A DNA stretch of 64,000 nt from Blastococcus sp. HT6-4 (GCF_039679125.1 NZ_CP155551.1:2170001-2234000), one strand, 5' to 3'. Positions 1 to 10,382 are shown, counted from the stretch's first letter. The notes: generated by a model not told the origin, from the letters alone. Translations and numbers: made by a program.

Positions 1-1505
1 GTCTTCTCCGGGTCCATCACCTCGGACTCGGCGAGCACCCGTTCGCCCGGACCGAGCTCGGGCGGTTCGAACGGCACCAGCGAGCGGCCGGTGGGCCGGC
101 GCAGCCGCTCGATCGCCTGCACCAACGAGCCGGTGTCGGCGATCGCGGCGGCGACGTCGTCCGGGGTGCAGCCGAGGTGCTCGGCGAGCAGGCCGTTCCG
201 GAAGCCGACGATGGTCGCGGCGAGCCGATCGGCGCCCGGCCGCCCCTCCACCGCCTCGATCGCCAGGTCGCACTCGGTGTCCAGGCCCATCGAGCGGTTG
301 TTCACGTTGCTGGAGCCGATCCGGATCAGGCGGTCGTCGATCACGGTCACCTTGGCGTGCACGTAGATGTGCGCGCGCTGCTCGGTCACCGGTGTGTAGA
401 GCCGGAACCGGTCGTGCGCGTCGGCCGCGCGCACGATCTCCAGGACCCGGGCGCGCGCGGTGCCCATCGCCTTCTCCGAGAGCCAGCCGTCGGCGGTCCA
501 CGGGTTCACCACGACCACGTCGGGGCCGTCGGGCTCGCGCAGCCGCTCGGCGATGGCCTCGGCGATCCGGCGGCTGGCGAAGTACTGGCTCTCCACGTAG
601 ATCGAGCGGCGGGCGGCGGCGATCGCGGCCAGCCACAGCAGCTCGATCTCGTGCACCAGGGGGGCGCCGCCGTGCTCGGGCCGGGTGCGGGAGATCGCGA
701 CGTCGACGTCGGTGAGCAGCGGCTCGACGTCCTCGGGCCAGCACTCCCGCGCGTCGAGGACGGGCTCCAGCCGCTCTCCGGTGCCGCTCTCCCACCGCTC
801 GCGCGCCAGCTCGGCGACGGCACGAGCGGCGGGCCCGCTCATGATGCTGGTCGCGTCGTGCCACGGGCCGGTCAGCCGGCCCCGTGCGCGTCCGGTCGCC
901 GGACGGCGCCGGTGCGGGTTGCCGTCGGCGTGCTCGGAGGTGTCCCAGCGGTCGGCGGTGACGTCGATGCCGCCGGCGAAGGTCAGGCAGTCGTCGATGA
1001 CGACGATCTTCTGGTGGTGCGCCCCGCCGACGGGGTGGTGGGTGTCGATGGCCAGGGTGAGCCGGTCGGGAGTGCGCCGGTCGAGCAGCACGATCGGTTC
1101 GAGACCGCGGCCGAGCGCGCGGAGCATGCCCAGATCCCACTGCAGGACGCCGATCTCCAGCTGCGGGTTCTGCTCCACCGCCTGCTCGAGGACGGCGCCG
1201 AGCCGGTCGTCCTTCGGCCGGCTGCCGTCCAGCGGATCGAGCCGGATCCGCGGGTCGAAGTCCCAGCCGATGAACAGCACCCGCCGCTGGGCCTGCATCA
1301 CGGCACGCTTCAGGGTGGCGAAGTAGCCGGCCGCGTCGACGAAGATCGCGAAGCGGGTGGCCCGCTCGATCCGCCAGCACGTCTCGCCGGGGATCAGCAG
1401 CGGCGCACCCTGCTCCGGCCCGCCGACGCCGGGAGCGTGGGCCGGCGCGGGCGACCCGGTACCGGGATCGGTATCGGGTTCCGACGTGGTCTCGGCACCG
1501 TCCAT
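1..1505 (-). CDS. Phospholipase D-family protein (3' end outside window)
   Basis: Two HKD motifs are visible. The first reads HHQKIVVIDD with His164 and Lys166, followed by a GG-containing stretch. The second reads HAKVTVIDD with His383 and Lys385, followed by GSSNVNNRSMGLD, the classical HxKx4Dx6GSxN signature. The enzyme should form a phosphohistidine intermediate on phosphodiester substrates such as phospholipids or, in cardiolipin synthases, transfer a phosphatidyl group. No membrane segment is seen near the N-terminus, so I favour a soluble or peripheral PLD over a classical membrane cardiolipin synthase. At least 501 residues lie in the window; the C-terminus is cut off at position 1. 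I chose the ATG at 1505; the frame stays open upstream with Arg-rich, non-conserved residues, so the start is not certain. The neighbour is transcribed divergently. Confidence 0.88.
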   Translation of the reverse strand, partial: MDGAETTSEPDTDPGTGSPAPAHAPGVGGPEQGAPLLIPGETCWRIERATRFAIFVDAAGYFATLKRAVMQAQRRVLFIGWDFDPRIRLDPLDGSRPKDDRLGAVLEQAVEQNPQLEIGVLQWDLGMLRALGRGLEPIVLLDRRTPDRLTLAIDTHHPVGGAHHQKIVVIDDCLTFAGGIDVTADRWDTSEHADGNPHRRRPATGRARGRLTGPWHDATSIMSGPAARAVAELARERWESGTGERLEPVLDARECWPEDVEPLLTDVDVAISRTRPEHGGAPLVHEIELLWLAAIAAARRSIYVESQYFASRRIAEAIAERLREPDGPDVVVVNPWTADGWLSEKAMGTARARVLEIVRAADAHDRFRLYTPVTEQRAHIYVHAKVTVIDDRLIRIGSSNVNNRSMGLDTECDLAIEAVEGRPGADRLAATIVGFRNGLLAEHLGCTPDDVAAAIADTGSLVQAIERLRRPTGRSLVPFEPPELGPGERVLAESEVMDPEK

Positions 1506-1774
1506 CACATCGGCAGTGTGCCCGCCGTCGCGGGCGGAGCCAACGACCGGCTCTCCTGCAGCCGCGGCCGCAGCCGTGCGCGTGTCGCGCCCCGGACCGG
1601 CGGGCCCTCTCGAGCGCGGCCTCCTCCGCGCGATCGCGGTGCCGGTACGCCGCAGGCGCCGGAGGGAGCGAATGGCCGCATCCGAACGCGAACTTTTCGC
1701 CGGCGCGCGGCGCACACGCCGACGACGTGGGTACCGTTTGTGACCTGGACCACAGGGATGAGTGGAGGTCGACC

Positions 1775-3289
<1,515 letters not shown>

Positions 3290-3367
3290 CGCCGTCGCGC
3301 CCTGCCCAGACCTCGCCGCCGGGCGTCGTGCCCGGCGGGCCCCGTCACCGCTCAGGAGGAAGTTCCC

Positions 3368-4189
3368 ATGCCGCAGACGGCCGTCCGAACCGGAGTCACG
3401 CTGAACTACGAGGTCAGCGGCGAGGGGGATCCGCTGCTGCTCATCATGGGGACGTCCGGGTCGATACCCCTGTGGGGTGAGCTGATCCCGCGGCTGGCCG
3501 AGCACTACCGGGTGATCGCGTACGACAACCGCGGGCTCGGCGGGAGCGAACGGGGCGAGGGCGAGATCTCCGTGGCATCCCTGGCCGAGGACGCCTCGGC
3601 CCTGCTGGAGGCGCTGGACATCCCGCGGGCCCACGTCATGGGCTGGTCGCTCGGCTCCGCCATCCTCCAGGAGCTGGCCCTCGCGCACCCGGAGCAGGTC
3701 GCCACCGCGGTCATGTACGCCAGCTGGGCGCGCTGCGACGGTTTCCAGCGTTCCGTCCTCTCCGCGTTGCGGCACCCCTACGCGACGAGGGACATGGAGG
3801 CGGCACTCGCAGCCGCCGGCCTGGCCTTCTCCCCGCAGCTGCTCGACAACCCGGACTTCGAGAAGATGCTGGAGCCGATGCTGCCGGCGTTCCCGCAGAC
3901 CGAGGAGCAGATGCAGGTCACGGTCGAGCAGTGGGACGCGGACCTGGCGCACGACACCCAGGACCGCCTGGGCGACATCGCCGCCCCCACCCTGGTGGTC
4001 GTCGGCGAGCAGGACCTGCTGACGCCGCCCTGGCAGGCGAAGAAGGTCGCCGACGCCGTCCCGGGCGCGCAGTTCGAGCTGATGACCGGTCCGGGGTCGA
4101 GCCACGGCGTGCACATCGAGCGCCCGGAGGACCTGGTGGGGATCGTGACCGGCTTCCTGGGCGGGAACGCCCTGCGTGCATCGAGCTGA
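3368..4189 (+). CDS. Alpha/beta hydrolase, probable ester or lactone hydrolase
   Basis: A 273-residue alpha/beta-hydrolase-fold protein. The nucleophile elbow is GWSLGS with Ser94, the catalytic histidine is likely His246 in SSHGVH, and an HG-type oxyanion region is replaced by LLIMGTSGS near the N-terminus, a variant common among 3-oxoadipate enol-lactonase-like enzymes. A strong AGGAGG lies just before the ATG. Its position directly after a Baeyer-Villiger monooxygenase, on the same strand with a 78-bp gap, suggests that it hydrolyses the ester or lactone that enzyme produces. That pairing is inferred from gene order; the substrate cannot be read from the sequence. Confidence 0.88.
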   Translation: MPQTAVRTGVTLNYEVSGEGDPLLLIMGTSGSIPLWGELIPRLAEHYRVIAYDNRGLGGSERGEGEISVASLAEDASALLEALDIPRAHVMGWSLGSAILQELALAHPEQVATAVMYASWARCDGFQRSVLSALRHPYATRDMEAALAAAGLAFSPQLLDNPDFEKMLEPMLPAFPQTEEQMQVTVEQWDADLAHDTQDRLGDIAAPTLVVVGEQDLLTPPWQAKKVADAVPGAQFELMTGPGSSHGVHIERPEDLVGIVTGFLGGNALRASS

Positions 4190-4195
4190 CCGCCC

Positions 4196-4969
4196 TCAGC
4201 CTCGCACCTGGGCCGTGTGCGTCAACGTGATCAGCAGGAGCCCGCCGATCATGTTGCCCGCCGTGGCCAGCCCGATGTTCGTCCACAGGTCCGCGTAGGC
4301 CACCCCGTCCGAGAGCCAGATCCCGAACAGCAGGTGCAACGCCGACACGACGACGTGGTCGAACGGTCCCAGCGCCAGCAGGAAGCCGACGGAGAGCGCG
4401 ACGAGGATCCGCGCCGTCACGCTGTCGCACGCCCGGACCATGTAGGACAGCAGCGTGATCAGCGCCCCGGCGAAGATCGCCCGGACGAACGTGGCCGCCC
4501 AGCCCTTGGCGGCGATGTCCTCGGCCACCGAGACCAGGGCATCGGCGGCGCCGGACGGCAGCGCCCCCGGCACCGTCATGAGCCCCACCAGGATCCCGCC
4601 GCCCACGAGGTTCAGGACCAGCGTCACCACCCAGAGCCGGCCCAGCCGGAGCCAGGGCCCCCGGCCCTTCTCCTCGATCGCCGCCGCCACCGGGTCGAAG
4701 AAGTCCTCCGTGAAGAGCTCGGAGCGACCTACGATGAGGAACACCACGCCCAGGGCGAACGCCAGCGCGCCCCCGACCGAGGCGACCCCCGGGCCGACGT
4801 CCGGTTCCAGGAGCCCCTCGACGACCCCGAGCGCCACGACGCCGAAGACGATCGTGACCCCGGCGATGAACGCCGTGGAGATCTTCTCGAGCGGTGACAT
4901 GGAGAGCCGGCGGTCGCCCTCCTGTTTGGCGCGCTCGTAGATCTCGTCCGGGTCGGCGGCGACGGGCAT
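4196..4969 (-). CDS. Formate/nitrite transporter (FNT) family channel, YfdC-like
   Basis: A 257-residue integral membrane protein with about six hydrophobic helices after a charged N-terminus (PDEIYERAKQEGDRRL). Conserved FNT features are visible, including GRSELFTEDF in the second third and the pore-region histidine stretch FDHVVVSALHL, followed by the C-terminal helix ATAGNMIGGLLL. FNT channels form pentamers that pass small monovalent anions such as formate, nitrite, hydrosulfide or lactate. The SELFTEDF motif is closest to the YfdC branch, whose substrate is not established. An AGAGAGG ribosome site precedes the ATG. The gene converges on the hydrolase gene, leaving only 6 bp between the stops. 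Confidence 0.9.
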   Translation of the reverse strand: MPVAADPDEIYERAKQEGDRRLSMSPLEKISTAFIAGVTIVFGVVALGVVEGLLEPDVGPGVASVGGALAFALGVVFLIVGRSELFTEDFFDPVAAAIEEKGRGPWLRLGRLWVVTLVLNLVGGGILVGLMTVPGALPSGAADALVSVAEDIAAKGWAATFVRAIFAGALITLLSYMVRACDSVTARILVALSVGFLLALGPFDHVVVSALHLLFGIWLSDGVAYADLWTNIGLATAGNMIGGLLLITLTHTAQVRG

Positions 4970-5039
4970 GCCTCTCTATACCGGGGACCTCCGGCGGTCG
5001 CACGGGGTCGCGCCGGTGGCTCCGGCTCCCTCTCCGGGG

Positions 5040-5375
5040 CTACGGGGCGCGGTGGAGCAGTCGGCGCAGCAGCCCTCGGGGCCGCTGCGGCGGATCCGCG
5101 ACCACCGGCGTGGCCTGCCGTGCGTCGGGCACGGGGCTACCCGCGGCCGGGTGGTGCACCGCGGCCGGGCGTGGCCGGGGCGGATGGGCGACCCGCTCGT
5201 GCGCGAAGTAGTGCTGCAGGACGTCGGGTGCCCCCCGGTGACCGCGGGCCGCCACGTCGTGGCGCGCCTCCCACTCGGCCATCCGCTTGTCGGCCTCGGT
5301 CATCTGCAGGGGGTCCACGTCCCGCCGCGTCCGACGGCCTTCCGTCGCGTGCGGGGATCCGTTCTCGGTGCTCAT
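5040..5375 (-). CDS. Small hypothetical protein, charged N-half
   Basis: A 111-residue protein not recognised as a known family. The N-terminal half is hydrophilic and charged, with a repeated Met-Glu-Trp-Glu type helix (MTEADKRMAEWEARHDVAAR), while the C-terminal half is rich in Pro, His and Arg with no membrane segment. The ATG at 5375 is preceded by a good GGAGG at 7-8 bp, which supports translation and rules out the longer in-frame reading. It sits 70 bp upstream of the FNT gene on the same strand and might be co-transcribed with it. Confidence 0.55.
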   Translation of the reverse strand: MSTENGSPHATEGRRTRRDVDPLQMTEADKRMAEWEARHDVAARGHRGAPDVLQHYFAHERVAHPPRPRPAAVHHPAAGSPVPDARQATPVVADPPQRPRGLLRRLLHRAP

Positions 5376-5539
5376 CACGCCTCCTCGAGGCTTCCGGCGC
5401 CGTCCACATGGTGGACCCGACGGGAGGCGCCGGGAACCCCTCGGTGCCCGGCGCCGCGTCGCCGTGGCGGTGGACCGCCCGCCCCGGCCACGTTCCCGGT
5501 CGCCGCAGTGGCGGGGGCGCTGTACCATCGAGTCTGTAG

Positions 5540-5551
5540 TTGAGCGCTCAA
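5540..5551. promoter_or_regulatory. Perfect 12-bp palindrome upstream of wrbA
   Basis: TTGAGCGCTCAA is a perfect inverted repeat, 57 bp ahead of the wrbA start and in the only AT-richer stretch of the 233-bp gap between the divergent small gene and wrbA. Its symmetry and position fit an operator for a dimeric repressor, for example of the TetR type. No such regulator gene is adjacent. The rest of the gap holds nothing else I can name. Confidence 0.5.
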
Positions 5552-5608
5552 TGATTTACGTCGATCACCGACCGGCCTGATCGCCGTCCACCAGCCCCAG
5601 GGAGAACC

Positions 5609-6211
5609 GTGCCCAAGATCGCCGTCATCTACTACTCGTCCACCGGCAACGTCCACCAGCTCGCCGCCGCGCTCGCGAAGGGGGCCGAGGAGGCCGGCGC
5701 CGAGGTCCGCCTCCGCCGGGTGCCCGAGCTCGCGCCCGAGGAGGCCATCGACTCGAACCCGCTGTGGCGCGCGCACGTCGACGCCACCGCCGACGAGGTC
5801 GAGGTCGCCACCCCCGCCGACATGGAGTGGGCCGACGGCTACGCCCTGGGCAGCCCCACGCGGTTCGGCACCCCCGCCGCGCAGATGAAGCAGTTCATCG
5901 ACCAGCTCGGCGGCCTGTGGTTCTCCGGCAAGCTCGCGAACAAGGGTGCGACCGCGTTCACCAGCGCGCAGAACACGCACGGCGGCAACGAGTCGACGAT
6001 CCTGACCTTCTTCAACGTGTTCTCGCACTTCGGTGCCGTCATCGTGCCGCCCGGCTACACCGACCCCCTGCTGTTCGAGGCCGGCGGCAACCCCTACGGC
6101 GTCTCCAACGCCTCCGGAGGGAAGTCGGCGACGGCCGGCGCGGCCGAACTCGCCGCTGCCCGCTACCAGGGCCGTCGTCTCGCCGAGGTGACCGCGAAGC
6201 TCGTCGCCTGA
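5609..6211 (+). CDS. wrbA: NAD(P)H:quinone oxidoreductase WrbA
   Basis: A 200-residue flavodoxin-like FMN protein. The N-terminal phosphate-binding loop SSTGNVHQLA starts at residue 10, and GSPTRFGTPAAQMKQFID is the typical WrbA active-site stretch. NTHGGNEST and the closing GGNPYG region are also conserved. Family members reduce quinones by two electrons with NAD(P)H, avoiding semiquinones and oxidative stress, and work as tetramers in the cytoplasm. Length matches the family. Translation starts at a GTG with AGGGAGAACC just ahead. A perfect palindrome 57 bp upstream may control it, and a strong hairpin lies directly after the stop. Confidence 0.95.
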   Translation: MPKIAVIYYSSTGNVHQLAAALAKGAEEAGAEVRLRRVPELAPEEAIDSNPLWRAHVDATADEVEVATPADMEWADGYALGSPTRFGTPAAQMKQFIDQLGGLWFSGKLANKGATAFTSAQNTHGGNESTILTFFNVFSHFGAVIVPPGYTDPLLFEAGGNPYGVSNASGGKSATAGAAELAAARYQGRRLAEVTAKLVA

Positions 6212-6217
6212 GCTGGT

Positions 6218-6252
6218 GGTCCCGGGGCCGCTCCGCGAGCGTCCCCGGGACC
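6218..6252. terminator. Bidirectional terminator hairpin
   Basis: GGTCCCGGGG (6218-6227) pairs perfectly with CCCCGGGACC (6243-6252). Inside the loop GCTC and GAGC can pair again. It lies between the convergent stops of wrbA (6211) and the acyltransferase (6260), the expected place for a shared terminator. There is no T-tract, which is usual for high-GC actinobacteria. Confidence 0.7.
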
Positions 6253-6259
6253 GGCCGGG

Positions 6260-7321
6260 TCAGCCGTCGGCGGCCCGGCGGCCCCCCCGGGCCGGCTGCT
6301 CCGCGGCCGACGTCGCACTGACCCAGGCGTCGATCGTCGCCCACCACCGGTACAGCCAGTCCGTCAGCTCGGTGTCGTCCCGCGGCACCTCGGCGGCCGG
6401 CACGAACCACCAGCGCAGGTGCAGGGTCTTGTCCATCGGCAGGTCACGCCACAGGTCCCGGACCGTGCTCAGGTGCTCCAGCCCGGTGTGCGCGACGAAG
6501 ACGACGTCGGCGTGCGGGGCCGCCCGCAACGCCGCGGTGACCCCGGCCGGGCGGGGTGGCAGCAGGTGCTGCAACGCCTCGGCCCGGCGCACCGCCGCCA
6601 CCAGCGACCGGTCGCGCAGCCGCTGGATCGCCCGGAACCGGCGCTGCGGGGTGAAGTTCGCGCCCTCGGGGAAGATCAGCAGCGCGTCCTCCTCGCCCAG
6701 GTCGCGGGCCAGGTCGGCGATCGCCTCCGTGGAGCTGTACCCCACCGCCGGATCGGCCGCGACGAAGTGGTTCGGCAGCCGGTTGAGGTAGACGTCCAGC
6801 AACGGGTCCAGCTGCAGCAGGTCCTTGAGCACGATCCGCGGCCGGCGCAGGTGGTCCCGGTTCATGAGCGTGTCCACGAGCAGGAACGAATCGCCCGGCC
6901 CGGCGTGGCGGGAGAGCACCACCATGGCGTTCGTCGAGCCCGGCACCCCGTCGTCGAGCGGCGACCAGGACGTGCCGTCGGTGACCAGCCGCAGCGCGAA
7001 CACCCGCTGCGCCGCCCGCATCAGGGCGTCCAGGAGCAGCCGCAGGACGGTGTAGTGGGCCGCCCGCCACCGCGGGGTGTCCAGTCGGCAGCCGAACGCG
7101 CTCAGTGCCCACAGCACCCCGGCGACCACCAGGCCGACCACCTCCAGCGCGAGGTACACCAGGGCGAAGCACAGCAGCCGCAGTGCGCGCCACCGCCCCG
7201 GGAGGAACACCGAGGCGACCGCAGCCACCGGCACGAGCACGGGCAGCAGGGCGACCGCAGCCACCAGGGCGCCGATGACGACCGGACCGCTGATCCGCCG
7301 GACGCGGCGCGGGGGCAGCAC
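6260..7321 (-). CDS. Membrane acyltransferase of the PlsC type
   Basis: A 353-residue protein. Two hydrophobic N-terminal segments (about residues 10-35 and 45-75) are followed by a glycerolipid-acyltransferase-like domain. The HxxxxD catalytic motif is HAGPGD within LSRHAGPGDSFLL, and the substrate-binding motif FPEGANFTPQRR comes later. It should transfer an acyl chain from acyl-CoA or acyl-ACP to a lysophospholipid or similar acceptor at the membrane. I chose the GTG at 7321 because it follows the patatin stop by one base and has GGAGG within the patatin 3' end; the longer in-frame reading is antisense-like and Arg/Pro-rich. Coupling to a lipase suggests a deacylation/reacylation pair. Confidence 0.85.
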   Translation of the reverse strand: MLPPRRVRRISGPVVIGALVAAVALLPVLVPVAAVASVFLPGRWRALRLLCFALVYLALEVVGLVVAGVLWALSAFGCRLDTPRWRAAHYTVLRLLLDALMRAAQRVFALRLVTDGTSWSPLDDGVPGSTNAMVVLSRHAGPGDSFLLVDTLMNRDHLRRPRIVLKDLLQLDPLLDVYLNRLPNHFVAADPAVGYSSTEAIADLARDLGEEDALLIFPEGANFTPQRRFRAIQRLRDRSLVAAVRRAEALQHLLPPRPAGVTAALRAAPHADVVFVAHTGLEHLSTVRDLWRDLPMDKTLHLRWWFVPAAEVPRDDTELTDWLYRWWATIDAWVSATSAAEQPARGGRRAADG

Positions 7322-7322
7322 C

Positions 7323-8192
7323 TCAGGCCTCCGCGCCGGACGGCGCGCCGGCCCGCTCCAGGTAGCCGCGGGCCGCGGCGTGGGCCTTGTCGATCCGCGC
7401 GGAGACGCCGGAGAAGTCGCGGTACCGCAGGTTCGCCGCGCCCGACGGGGCCGGATCCCCCGAGGGCAGGACGTGCACCGTGACATCCGGGGGGAGCGCG
7501 GCCAGGTCGGCGGCGAACCGGTGGCGGCGGGCGATCTCGAAGGCGACCGTCGCGACCTCCCAGGGCCGGGTCGGCGGGCGCAGCGGGCGGTCGATCCGGC
7601 CGACGTGCAGCACGTAGATCGTCCGGGCACCGAGCGCGACCGCCCGGCCGACCGGGATGCTGTGCACCAGCCCGCCGTCCAGGTAGTGCTCCCCGTCGAG
7701 CTCGACCGCCGGCAGCAGCCCGGGGACGGCGCAGGAGGCGAGGACGGCGTCGACCAGCGAGCCGTCGCTGAACCAGCGCTCGGCGGCGCGCTCGATGCTG
7801 GCCGCGACGCACTGGAACGGGACCCGCAGCTCGGCGAACGTCTGCACCGGCAGGTGCGCAGCCAGCAGGTCGCGCAGCGGCTCGCGCGGGTGCAGGTGCG
7901 TGCGGGTGCGCGCCAGGGTGTTCATCCGGGACAGCACCGATCCGGCGAAGATCTGCCGCGAGGCCAGCTCCTCCCAGACGGCGCGCAGCCGGCCCACCGC
8001 GCTCGGCGCCGGGTCGGCGGCGACGAGCGCTCCGTTGATCGCCCCCACCGACGTGCCGACGACGAGATCGGGCCGGACGCCGTGCTCGAAGAGTGCCTGC
8101 AGCATCCCCACCTCGGCGGCACCGAGCACTCCCCCGCCACCGAGGACGAAGGCCGTGCCGCCCGGCCCGGCAGGCACCTCTGGCGAGGTCAT
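7323..8192 (-). CDS. Patatin-like phospholipase
   Basis: A 289-residue patatin-family lipid acyl hydrolase. The glycine-rich oxyanion loop GGGGVLG (18-24), the nucleophile motif GTSVG with Ser48, and the dyad aspartate in LDGG (Asp172) are all present, so it should be active. Such enzymes cleave acyl chains from phospholipids or neutral lipids with a Ser-Asp dyad. The ATG at 8192 starts directly before the conserved domain. The stop codon lies one base from the GTG of the acyltransferase, so the two are almost certainly translated together, suggesting lipid remodelling. Confidence 0.93.
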   Translation of the reverse strand: MTSPEVPAGPGGTAFVLGGGGVLGAAEVGMLQALFEHGVRPDLVVGTSVGAINGALVAADPAPSAVGRLRAVWEELASRQIFAGSVLSRMNTLARTRTHLHPREPLRDLLAAHLPVQTFAELRVPFQCVAASIERAAERWFSDGSLVDAVLASCAVPGLLPAVELDGEHYLDGGLVHSIPVGRAVALGARTIYVLHVGRIDRPLRPPTRPWEVATVAFEIARRHRFAADLAALPPDVTVHVLPSGDPAPSGAANLRYRDFSGVSARIDKAHAAARGYLERAGAPSGAEA

Positions 8193-8342
8193 GGCGGCAT
8201 CGTGCCATCCGCGGCGGGACCGGGCAGCCCCGCCTCCACCGGCGCGCAGCGGCCCGGCGTCGTCGGCCTCCCAGCGTGCGAAGTCCTCGACCAGGCCGCG
8301 GCCCGCGGTGGCGCAGCTACCCCGCCTGCCGGCGCCCCTGGG

Positions 8343-9044
8343 TCAGCGCGCCCCGGAGTCGAACTCCATCCAGACCCGCCGGCGGTCCGGCCTGCGCCGG
8401 ACGTTCGACATGGCCTCCACCCGGCGACGCTGCTCGTCGGTCGCGACGTGCTGGGCGACCGCCCGTTCGGCCTCCTTCATCGCCTCCTCGGCCTCGGCCT
8501 CCCGGGGAGTTCGGGGCAGTTCCTCGGTCCGCGACGGCTCGTGGTCGTCGGGTGCGGACGACCGGTAGGGGCTCTCCTCCGGCAGGTTGCCGCTCACCCG
8601 GCCGTAGGCGCCGAGCAGCAACAGGCCCAGGCCGACCACGACGGAGAAGACCACGTTGCTGAAGTCGAAGGCCAGGACGTTGTAGTCGGTGCGCAGCACC
8701 GCGAGGTTGCCCAGCGCCGAGAGCACGAACAGCACCCCGACGACGATCATGACGGTCGACGCCACGCGCGCCCCGATCAGCGCGGCCCCGATGAGCACGA
8801 GGCCGACGACCACGGAGATGGTGGACAGCAGGCCGTTGGTCGACAGGCCCAGCACCGACTCCCCGCTGGTCGAGAAGAACGGCAGCCCGCGGGCGAGACC
8901 GAGCACCGCGAACAGCAGCAGGAACGCGCCCACGACGGCGGCTCCCACGCGGTGCACCATCAGCACCCGGCTCCGTACGGCTCGCCGGCCCTCCGGCGAC
9001 GACGCCGCCGTGGTGGTCCGTTGTGGATCGCTTCTCCGGGTCAT
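8343..9044 (-). CDS. DUF4383 membrane protein
   Basis: A 233-residue protein with about four hydrophobic segments between residues 30 and 150. It has the spacing and Gly/Phe-rich pattern (HRVGAAVVGAFLLLFAVLG, then LGLSTNGLLSTISVVVG) of DUF4383 proteins, which are common in actinobacteria and have no known function. The last 80 residues are hydrophilic and charged, with a helix rich in Glu and Ala (REAEAEEAMKEAERAVAQ), so this tail is probably cytoplasmic. It is 150 bp upstream of the patatin gene on the same strand; co-transcription is possible. Confidence 0.85.
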   Translation of the reverse strand: MTRRSDPQRTTTAASSPEGRRAVRSRVLMVHRVGAAVVGAFLLLFAVLGLARGLPFFSTSGESVLGLSTNGLLSTISVVVGLVLIGAALIGARVASTVMIVVGVLFVLSALGNLAVLRTDYNVLAFDFSNVVFSVVVGLGLLLLGAYGRVSGNLPEESPYRSSAPDDHEPSRTEELPRTPREAEAEEAMKEAERAVAQHVATDEQRRRVEAMSNVRRRPDRRRVWMEFDSGAR

Positions 9045-9356
9045 CGGGACGTTCCTCCTCGCTACCGAGGTGACTGGTGGCCTCCGTGCTCCGTACTGCG
9101 GCTACCTCCGGTCAACGACCGGGGCGCGGGCAGAGTGCCCGGCGGCGCGGATTCGGGAGCTCCTGGTCCGCCGGGCGAGGGCCATACCGCACGGTCTCCT
9201 CGTGCCACGACAGGCGGCCGCCGCTCCCCCGATCGCGTCACTCTGGAATCCTCGGTCCGACGGCCCGGTGTACCTGTCGCCCCGACGGGTAAGCGCGCCG
9301 GACGAGGGTGGCGCACGAGGACGGCGGCCGCCCGCCGCACCTCACGAGTGGACCTG
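9045..9356. other. Divergent intergenic region before oleA
   Basis: This 312-bp gap separates the divergent DUF4383 and oleA genes and must carry their promoters. I could not pick convincing -35/-10 hexamers. A small perfect inverted repeat, CCGGTC-AAC-GACCGG (9108-9122), lies about 60 bp upstream of the DUF4383 start and is the only symmetric element I noticed. The frame of oleA stays open upstream through this gap, but that stretch is not conserved. Confidence 0.4.
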
Positions 9357-10382
9357 ATGACCGGCAACGCCACACACCGATTCAGCAACACCGCGATCCT
9401 CACCGTGCAGACGGTGGACGCGTCCCAGATCGTCACGTCGGCCGCGTTCGACGAACAGCTGGGCGACACCTACCAGCGCGTCGGGCTGCGCCCGGGTCTG
9501 CTGCAGCGGCTCGCGGGCATCGAGGAGCGCCGCTGGTGGGCCGACGGGGTCTCGTTCACCGACGGCGCCGCCACCGCGGGCGCCAAGGCGATCAGCGAGA
9601 GCGGGGTCGACCCGGCGCACATCGGCCTGATGGTCAACACGTCGGTCAGCCGCAAGCACCTCGAGCCGTCGACGGCCGTCGCGGTGCACGACGCCCTCGG
9701 GCTGCCGAGTTCCTGCCAGAACTTCGACGTGACCAACGCCTGCCTGGGCTTCATCAACGGCATGGAGCTGGCCGCGGCGATGATCGACGTCGGGATGGTC
9801 GAGTACGCCCTGGTCGTCAACGGCGAGGACTCGAGGCCCGTGCAGGAGCGCACCATCGACCTGCTCAACCGGCCGGACACCGTGGCCAAGGACGTGATGG
9901 GCCACTTCGCGACCCTCACCCTCGGCTCCGGCGCGGTGGCCATGGTCCTGGGCCGGGCCGACCGGCACCCCGAGGGCCACCGGCTGGTCGGGTCCGTGAG
10001 CCGGGCCGGTACCGAGCACCACCAGCTCTGCACCGGCGACAACGACGGGATGCAGACCGACCTCAAGGGCCTCCTCGCCGCCGGCCTCGACCTGTCCGGT
10101 GAGCTCTGGGCGGACGCCGCGGCCGAGTTCGACTGGGCGCGGGGAATGGACCGCTACGTCATCCACCAGGTCTCCAAGGTGCACACCGGCGCGCTGTGCG
10201 ACCGGTTCGGCATCGACCGGGCTCTGGTGCCCACGACCTTCCCGACCCGCGGCAACCTCGGTCCCGCGTCGGTGCCGTTCACCCTGGCGAGCCAGGCGGA
10301 CACCCTCACCGACGGCGACCGGGTGCTGCTGATGGGGATCGGCTCCGGCCTCAACGCCTGCTGCCTCGAGATCGCCTGGTGA
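9357..10382 (+). CDS. oleA: OleA, fatty acyl-CoA head-to-head condensing thiolase
   Basis: A 341-residue thiolase-fold enzyme that joins two fatty acyl-CoAs into a 2-alkyl-3-ketoacid, the first step of long-chain olefin synthesis. The nucleophile is Cys129 in TNACLGF. Glu103 in KHLEPSTA sits 26 residues before it, the same spacing as the Glu117/Cys143 pair that marks Xanthomonas OleA and separates it from FabH. His270 (YVIHQ) and Asn300 (RGNLGP) complete the active site. The context confirms this: OleBC and OleD follow, each overlapping the previous gene by 4 bp. The start could also be the in-frame GTG at 9348; no strong ribosome site decides. Confidence 0.94.
   Translation: MTGNATHRFSNTAILTVQTVDASQIVTSAAFDEQLGDTYQRVGLRPGLLQRLAGIEERRWWADGVSFTDGAATAGAKAISESGVDPAHIGLMVNTSVSRKHLEPSTAVAVHDALGLPSSCQNFDVTNACLGFINGMELAAAMIDVGMVEYALVVNGEDSRPVQERTIDLLNRPDTVAKDVMGHFATLTLGSGAVAMVLGRADRHPEGHRLVGSVSRAGTEHHQLCTGDNDGMQTDLKGLLAAGLDLSGELWADAAAEFDWARGMDRYVIHQVSKVHTGALCDRFGIDRALVPTTFPTRGNLGPASVPFTLASQADTLTDGDRVLLMGIGSGLNACCLEIAW

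Noticed and set aside
4975-4980. TATAGA as a -10 box for a leaderless FNT transcript
   Set aside because: Spacing to the ATG would fit, but the last base is not T, there is no -35 match and AGAGAGG already offers a ribosome site.
3918-5003. Minus-strand open frame overlapping the FNT gene and the hydrolase
   Set aside because: It is Arg/Gly/Pro-rich, reads the FNT gene in the wrong frame and resembles nothing.
7077-9356. Very long open frame running into oleA from upstream
   Set aside because: The upstream part is antisense to the patatin, acyltransferase and DUF4383 genes. OleA homologs begin near 9357.
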